DNA of 64,000 bases from a virus, in the IMG/VR virus record IMGVR_UViG_3300043395_000996, positions 1-64,000 of that record; one strand, given 5' to 3'. A program made the translations under genes and the position numbers. How positions within the stretch are numbered: the stretch's first letter is position 1; each line of letters begins with the position of its first letter. A model generated the notes under the pieces. It did no database searches. It had not been told where the DNA came from and was given only the letters and a program-made list of their open reading frames with translations. Below, piece after piece: positions 60,006-64,000 of this stretch.

Positions 60006-60719
60006 TTAATTTTGGATTTCTACTAAATAATATTTACAAACGAATTCATCAATTTGGAACTCAACGTGTGCCAATCCATCAGATGATACTTTAAGTTTAG
60101 CTGCGGTTGCTTCTTTATTAGCCGTTAAGATTTCTTTTAAATACTTAGCGGAGAATGAAATTGGTTTAACCTCACCAGCGTAACCTTTTTCACAAGTGAA
60201 TGTTACTCTATTTGTAGAAATTGATGAATAACCAATTGCCATTTTTAAATCACCACCTTCAGTAAACACAGTGAAAGTATCGATATCAGATAATGCACCT
60301 TTTGCTTTGATAAACTTATCAATCATATTAGATGCCATTTCGATTGAAATACCAAATTCCGGCATTTGCTTCAAATCGGGTACCGCAGGAATTACGCCTA
60401 AATCAGCCAATTGATAAGAAGTTTCAGTTTCATCTGAAGATAATTTTAATACAGTTGCTTTTTCTCCTACTGTATCTACATTAAGATTGATATCACTATC
60501 CAAAATACCAATAAGGTTTTTCAATAATGATGTGGTATAAATACCAATGTTGAATGGTTTTGATGTAAAACCATTAAAATCCACTTCACCAAGCATAGTT
60601 TTATCATCAGAAATAAAACGAACTGAAAGTTTGTTTCCTTCAGCGTTCCAAGCTACTGATTCAATAACACCACCCAATGAATACTTTTGAATGAATCGAG
60701 TTAAATTGTTCTTGTTCAT
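60006..60719 (-). CDS. sliding clamp, T4 gp45-like
   Basis: 237 residues, two similar halves. FIQKYSLGGVIESVAWN, KNLIGILDSDINLNV and ISFSAKYLKEILTANKEAT are clamp-like; the end VCKYYLVEIQN fits the final strand. Length and operon with gp44/gp62 fit T4 gp45 homologues. Gives processivity to the polymerase. Confidence 0.8.
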   Translation of the reverse strand: MNKNNLTRFIQKYSLGGVIESVAWNAEGNKLSVRFISDDKTMLGEVDFNGFTSKPFNIGIYTTSLLKNLIGILDSDINLNVDTVGEKATVLKLSSDETETSYQLADLGVIPAVPDLKQMPEFGISIEMASNMIDKFIKAKGALSDIDTFTVFTEGGDLKMAIGYSSISTNRVTFTCEKGYAGEVKPISFSAKYLKEILTANKEATAAKLKVSSDGLAHVEFQIDEFVCKYYLVEIQN

Positions 60720-60751
60720 AATTTACTTTTTTTATTTTATTTTTATTGTTA

Positions 60752-60782
60752 CAAATATACGACTAATTTTTGAATATTCCAA
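60752..60782 (-). promoter_or_regulatory. promoter of the clamp operon, TTGGAA-N17-TATATTTG
   Basis: Main-class promoter, preceded by AAAAAGC as at 8856/12228/13020, at the 3' end of the SGNH gene. Confidence 0.8.
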
Positions 60783-61548
60783 GCTTTTTTATATGATTAT
60801 ATAATTTTTCTGCATAATTTTTATTTTCTTCCGATGTAGCATATTTCGTATCATCTTCAAAATATGGATAATCACCATCAAATCTATTATCATCTACATA
60901 ATCAGTTTGCAAAAATACTCCATTCCATGTAAAAGGTATTTCTTTTGATTTAAGATAATAAGTTATCAATAAATGATTTTTATACCAATTCATAAAATCA
61001 TCTTCTGAATTAGAAATATGTTTTATAGCATCAAACTCCCTTATACCATCTGGGTGTTCTTTGTAGTAACCCCACGGATTTGGTGCATATGGTTCAATAC
61101 CACCATCTGCTTTATAAAATTCTCTATGAGTTGGATATGTGTACATTATATTAACAAAGTTTGGATTAACTTTATCCACAAATGTTAATATCGTTCTTAC
61201 TATATAATCATTACTTCTACCACTATATCCAAAATTTAAATCAACTCCATTTGGTATCAGTTTTGAAAGATAGTATGGATATGTTTCATTATCATTTACT
61301 CCAATTCCTTCTGTATAAGAACTACCAACACTCATAATTTTGTATCCTTCTTTCAAAATAGAATTTCCTCTAAAGCCAATTTCATTATAAGTGTAATCAT
61401 TTTTATTTGTATGGTCGGAGCCAGAGCCTTGAAATCTTCTTCCAACTCTCTCTTTTAACTTCCATCTAAATGATGTAACATCAAATGAAATTGGTTTCCA
61501 AAATTTTAAACTATTCATATCTAATAAATCCGTTTTTTTCAAAAACAT
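60763..61548 (-). CDS. SGNH-like hydrolase
   Basis: 261 residues. IMSVGSSYTEGIGVNDNETY (block I), NFGYSGRSNDYIVRTI (block II), FVNIMYTYPTHRE. The C-terminal His motif is weak. Sits between acetyltransferase and clamp, overlapping the former by 38 nt; an inserted accessory gene inside the replisome cluster. Confidence 0.6.
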   Translation of the reverse strand: MFLKKTDLLDMNSLKFWKPISFDVTSFRWKLKERVGRRFQGSGSDHTNKNDYTYNEIGFRGNSILKEGYKIMSVGSSYTEGIGVNDNETYPYYLSKLIPNGVDLNFGYSGRSNDYIVRTILTFVDKVNPNFVNIMYTYPTHREFYKADGGIEPYAPNPWGYYKEHPDGIREFDAIKHISNSEDDFMNWYKNHLLITYYLKSKEIPFTWNGVFLQTDYVDDNRFDGDYPYFEDDTKYATSEENKNYAEKLYNHIKKLGIFKN

Positions 61549-61963
61549 TATGAGCTGATGTGTGCCAGTCTTCGCAAATACATGTAATTTTTTTAAATGA
61601 TTTTGGTAATAATTTTATAGTATTATTTACAAACCATATTGGTGAGTATGATGGTCTTTCATAACAATTCGTAACATATAAATTATAAAGATAAAATTCA
61701 TCATTTTCTTTTGGCTCATAAAATACATATCCAATTGCTTTATGCCCATAATACAATATAAATAAATGATGTCCTTTACTTACTCTCATTTGTACATCAT
61801 CAAAATTAAACATACCATCCCAACTATATTCTTCGTTGAAGAAATAAATTAATTTTTTTACATCATCTGATAATAAATCCAATTTATGTCTATTTGAAAT
61901 GTGTATGACACTCAAATCTTCATTTTCATTATAATTCCATTTATTTAATTCAAATTTAATCAT
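61511..61963 (-). CDS. GNAT-like acetyltransferase
   Basis: 150 residues. GHKAIGYVFYEPKENDEFYL and YNLYVTNCYERPSY match the central strands of GNAT; SAHNVFEKNGF is the C-terminal helix-strand. The acetyl-CoA pyrophosphate loop (Q/RxxGxG/A) is not obvious. One base from the polymerase gene. Confidence 0.6.
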   Translation of the reverse strand: MIKFELNKWNYNENEDLSVIHISNRHKLDLLSDDVKKLIYFFNEEYSWDGMFNFDDVQMRVSKGHHLFILYYGHKAIGYVFYEPKENDEFYLYNLYVTNCYERPSYSPIWFVNNTIKLLPKSFKKITCICEDWHTSAHNVFEKNGFIRYE

Positions 61964-61964
61964 A

Positions 61965-64000
61965 TTAAAAACTAAAAAACTTTTTAGCGGTTTGAGCTTC
62001 AGCAGATGCTTTTTCCCATTTCAATGCGTTATAAAAATCATTAACTTTGTTTTCCAACTCTGCTTTATAAATCATATCTCTATCCACATATTGCTCTACG
62101 AAATCCATAATTTCTTGTGGGTCATTGTAATCTTTGAATGCGACGGTATCCAATCCTAACGGATTTGTTTTAAGATATACCCACTTCACTTTATCACCAT
62201 CTCTAATTGGTTCGTGCTTATATGGACAATTGAAAAACTTTAATAATCTATTATAAGATATACCAGCTTTAACGTGCGCCGGTGTTCCTTTTTCAAAATC
62301 AGCAATTGCTTGTCCTCCATCTTTTCTCCACGTTCCATTATCATATTTACTCAACTCCTTAATCGCTCCACCCTTTGCTATTTTATTTACTGGCAAAGTT
62401 ACCATTTCTTTTTTGAAGTTAAGTAAAGATTCATCCATAAATGCATTATCTTTACCCATTAGAATATCTTTCAACATTTTAGCCATAAAGTCCTGAAATG
62501 CTTTCGGAAACGATGAACGAACCACATCCAATCCTTTTACATCCAACTTATCACAAGGTACACCATTCTTTAAAATCATCCATTGTGCATATCGTTTCTT
62601 TGCTACCCAAAATCCCGCTTTACTGATGTACTCTTTCTTAATTTCAAATCTATGTTTTTCCTTTGGAATAAAAAAGAATCTTTCAGCCAACATATCATAG
62701 AATGAGTTTAAGAATGTTTGAGTTTCTTCGGCAATTGTGTTTACCTCTTCAGCCATTCTATTTTGGTCGAATGTTTTGTATTCGGGATAACGATGCTTCA
62801 CCAATGGTTCTGCCATCATATAAATGGAATCAGTATCGATGTACACATTATAATCTTCTTTAGTTCCGAGTTCTTTCCAATATTTGATGTTTGCCATTTC
62901 TGCTGTTTTCTTAATAACAGTTTGGCCCGTAATCGTAACTGCCTCTGCATTATCAATATCGTAAAACCGAAAGGCAGGAAGACCAAGCACACCATACATA
63001 GAGTTAAGAAGAATCTTCTGAACCAACTGCCTTTTCGCATAAAATTCATATTTTTCCGTATCACCCTCCGTACCATATTTCTTTTCTAATTTTCTAAATT
63101 CAACACGTTTTTGAAACCAATCATTTAAAATATCCGCAATAAGACCAGGTGAATCCTGTGAGTATAAAACTCCGTTAGCTGCTACTCCTAAATTACTATC
63201 TTTAATAACTTCTTTTAGTTCCTGTGTTGTATATTCATACTCATCACCATCCTTACCAATAACTTTATAGGTTGTATCCAATCCTTTAATATTAGCTTCC
63301 GCATCCCAATTTTGAATCTTACCAATTTTTGTTTCGGGACTGATGTTTAGAGTCATAATGATTGATGGATATAGAGATGTTAAGTCCAAATCATAAATCC
63401 AATCGTACTTACCAACAATAGGTTCTTTCACATAAGCTCCAATAAACTTCTCTTCGTTGTTATCACGGAGTGCCTGCATCCTTTCTTTTCTATCCTTTGG
63501 TTTATTAGTTGCTACTAATCCTTTCTTTTTCAGATATCCCAAACATGCCCCCTCTAACCATTTAGAGGAGAATATGTAATCTTCGTATGGAACAAATCCG
63601 GCATGGCAAACGGCTCTACATAATTCAATGAATTGTAATTTGTTATCCATTGCTACAACCAACTCCACGTCAACAATGTTATACTCAATAAACTTCTCTA
63701 AATCATTTACAAATAAATCATCTAAACTTCCTTCATACTCAACCTTACCTCTACCTAATTCTTTGGTAGCAATGTAATTCAATGTATAAGATGCTTCCAA
63801 TGTATATGTGTATGTTTTATATAGATTGATGTAATCTAACACACTCACTCCACCAAAACTGAACTTCTCTCTATATGGTGACCAGAATGCCTCACCAATG
63901 CGAGATAATCTTTTAGCATGTCCTTCCCCACATACGTTTTTAATACGATTGTAGAGATATGGAATATCAAAGAAATCGATGTTCCAACCTGTTAAGATTG
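61965..64000 (-). CDS. family B DNA polymerase, T4 gp43-like (5' end beyond window)
   Basis: The frame runs to the window edge; ILTGWNIDFFDIPYLYNRI at its visible start is exonuclease motif Exo II. YNIVDVELVVAMD is Exo III, IYDLDLTSLYPSIIM polymerase motif A, LNSMYGVLGLPAFRF motif B and NVYIDTDSIYM motif C. So exonuclease and palm/fingers/thumb are intact. Replicates the phage genome with the gp45 clamp. About 250-300 N-terminal residues should lie beyond 64000. Confidence 0.93.
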   Translation of the reverse strand, partial: ILTGWNIDFFDIPYLYNRIKNVCGEGHAKRLSRIGEAFWSPYREKFSFGGVSVLDYINLYKTYTYTLEASYTLNYIATKELGRGKVEYEGSLDDLFVNDLEKFIEYNIVDVELVVAMDNKLQFIELCRAVCHAGFVPYEDYIFSSKWLEGACLGYLKKKGLVATNKPKDRKERMQALRDNNEEKFIGAYVKEPIVGKYDWIYDLDLTSLYPSIIMTLNISPETKIGKIQNWDAEANIKGLDTTYKVIGKDGDEYEYTTQELKEVIKDSNLGVAANGVLYSQDSPGLIADILNDWFQKRVEFRKLEKKYGTEGDTEKYEFYAKRQLVQKILLNSMYGVLGLPAFRFYDIDNAEAVTITGQTVIKKTAEMANIKYWKELGTKEDYNVYIDTDSIYMMAEPLVKHRYPEYKTFDQNRMAEEVNTIAEETQTFLNSFYDMLAERFFFIPKEKHRFEIKKEYISKAGFWVAKKRYAQWMILKNGVPCDKLDVKGLDVVRSSFPKAFQDFMAKMLKDILMGKDNAFMDESLLNFKKEMVTLPVNKIAKGGAIKELSKYDNGTWRKDGGQAIADFEKGTPAHVKAGISYNRLLKFFNCPYKHEPIRDGDKVKWVYLKTNPLGLDTVAFKDYNDPQEIMDFVEQYVDRDMIYKAELENKVNDFYNALKWEKASAEAQTAKKFFSF

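Overview
The window looks like part of the genome of a large, AT-rich, T4-like tailed phage that infects a Bacteroidetes host. The T4-type replisome genes (family B polymerase, gp45 clamp, gp44/gp62 clamp loader), phage ThyA and dUTPase, a GH19 endolysin, a dense tRNA array with a GIY-YIG endonuclease inside it, and many tightly packed small genes of phage-only families support a phage. The host is inferred from promoters with a TAnnTTTG -7 box, two lipoproteins with a Cys lipobox, PA14/cohesin/dockerin-like secreted proteins and little sign of Shine-Dalgarno sites. Nearly every gene lies on the minus strand; the only exception I can support is a 44-codon plus-strand ORF at 18955.

Layout, low to high coordinate (transcription runs mostly right to left). 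1-4.1 kb: RNase H-like gene, 14 ordinary elongator tRNAs, a GIY-YIG endonuclease, then a protein-free stretch of about 1.1 kb that is rich in perfect hairpins. That stretch has its own promoter and terminator, ends in an aberrant tRNA-Gly-like domain, and is followed upstream by a 72-nt folded element between two promoters and by an initiator tRNA. I read the 1.1 kb element as a giant ornate RNA of the GOLLD/ROOL type or a new class. 4.1-8.8 kb: a glycosyltransferase-like gene, a secreted protein, a complete tmRNA with its own promoter, and proteins starting with a shared KLKxLL peptide. 8.8-16.3 kb: about 20 small genes in short operons, each driven by a near-identical promoter. 16.5-22.1 kb: SGNH hydrolase, secreted nuclease, a huge Ala/Ser/Glu/Lys-repeat outer-membrane-type protein, LpxH-like phosphoesterase, GT2. 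22.1-29.2 kb: a surface/secretion island with a CsgG-like channel, membrane proteins, two lipoproteins, a PA14-dockerin-cohesin-like protein and a second cohesin-like protein. 29.2-37 kb: cupin, ThyA, three SGNH proteins, endolysin, ParB-like protein. 37-42.5 kb: ferredoxin, nucleotidyltransferase, GroEL, Hc1-like protein, IscA-like Fe-S carrier, GHMP sugar kinase, HNH protein. 42.5-55.3 kb: SGNH proteins, HAD phosphatase, and a run of eight glycosyltransferases with an NAD-dependent epimerase. 55.5-64 kb: PD-(D/E)XK nuclease, radical SAM protein and the replisome, with the polymerase gene running off the right edge.

The genes fall into four co-operating programmes: replication and nucleotide supply; translation support (tRNAs, initiator tRNA, tmRNA, GroEL); glycan synthesis and modification (11 glycosyltransferase-like genes, 7 SGNH hydrolase-like genes, sugar kinase, nucleotidyltransferase, epimerase, cupin, acetyltransferase); and exported proteins that would remodel the infected cell surface. 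Two promoter classes can be read directly: TTGnnn-N17-TAnnTTTR (14 sites, exactly 17-nt spacer in each) in front of early/replication/RNA units, and TATAnTTATA close to starts of many other genes, a candidate for the late class. All functional calls are from reading the translated sequence; no database search was possible.
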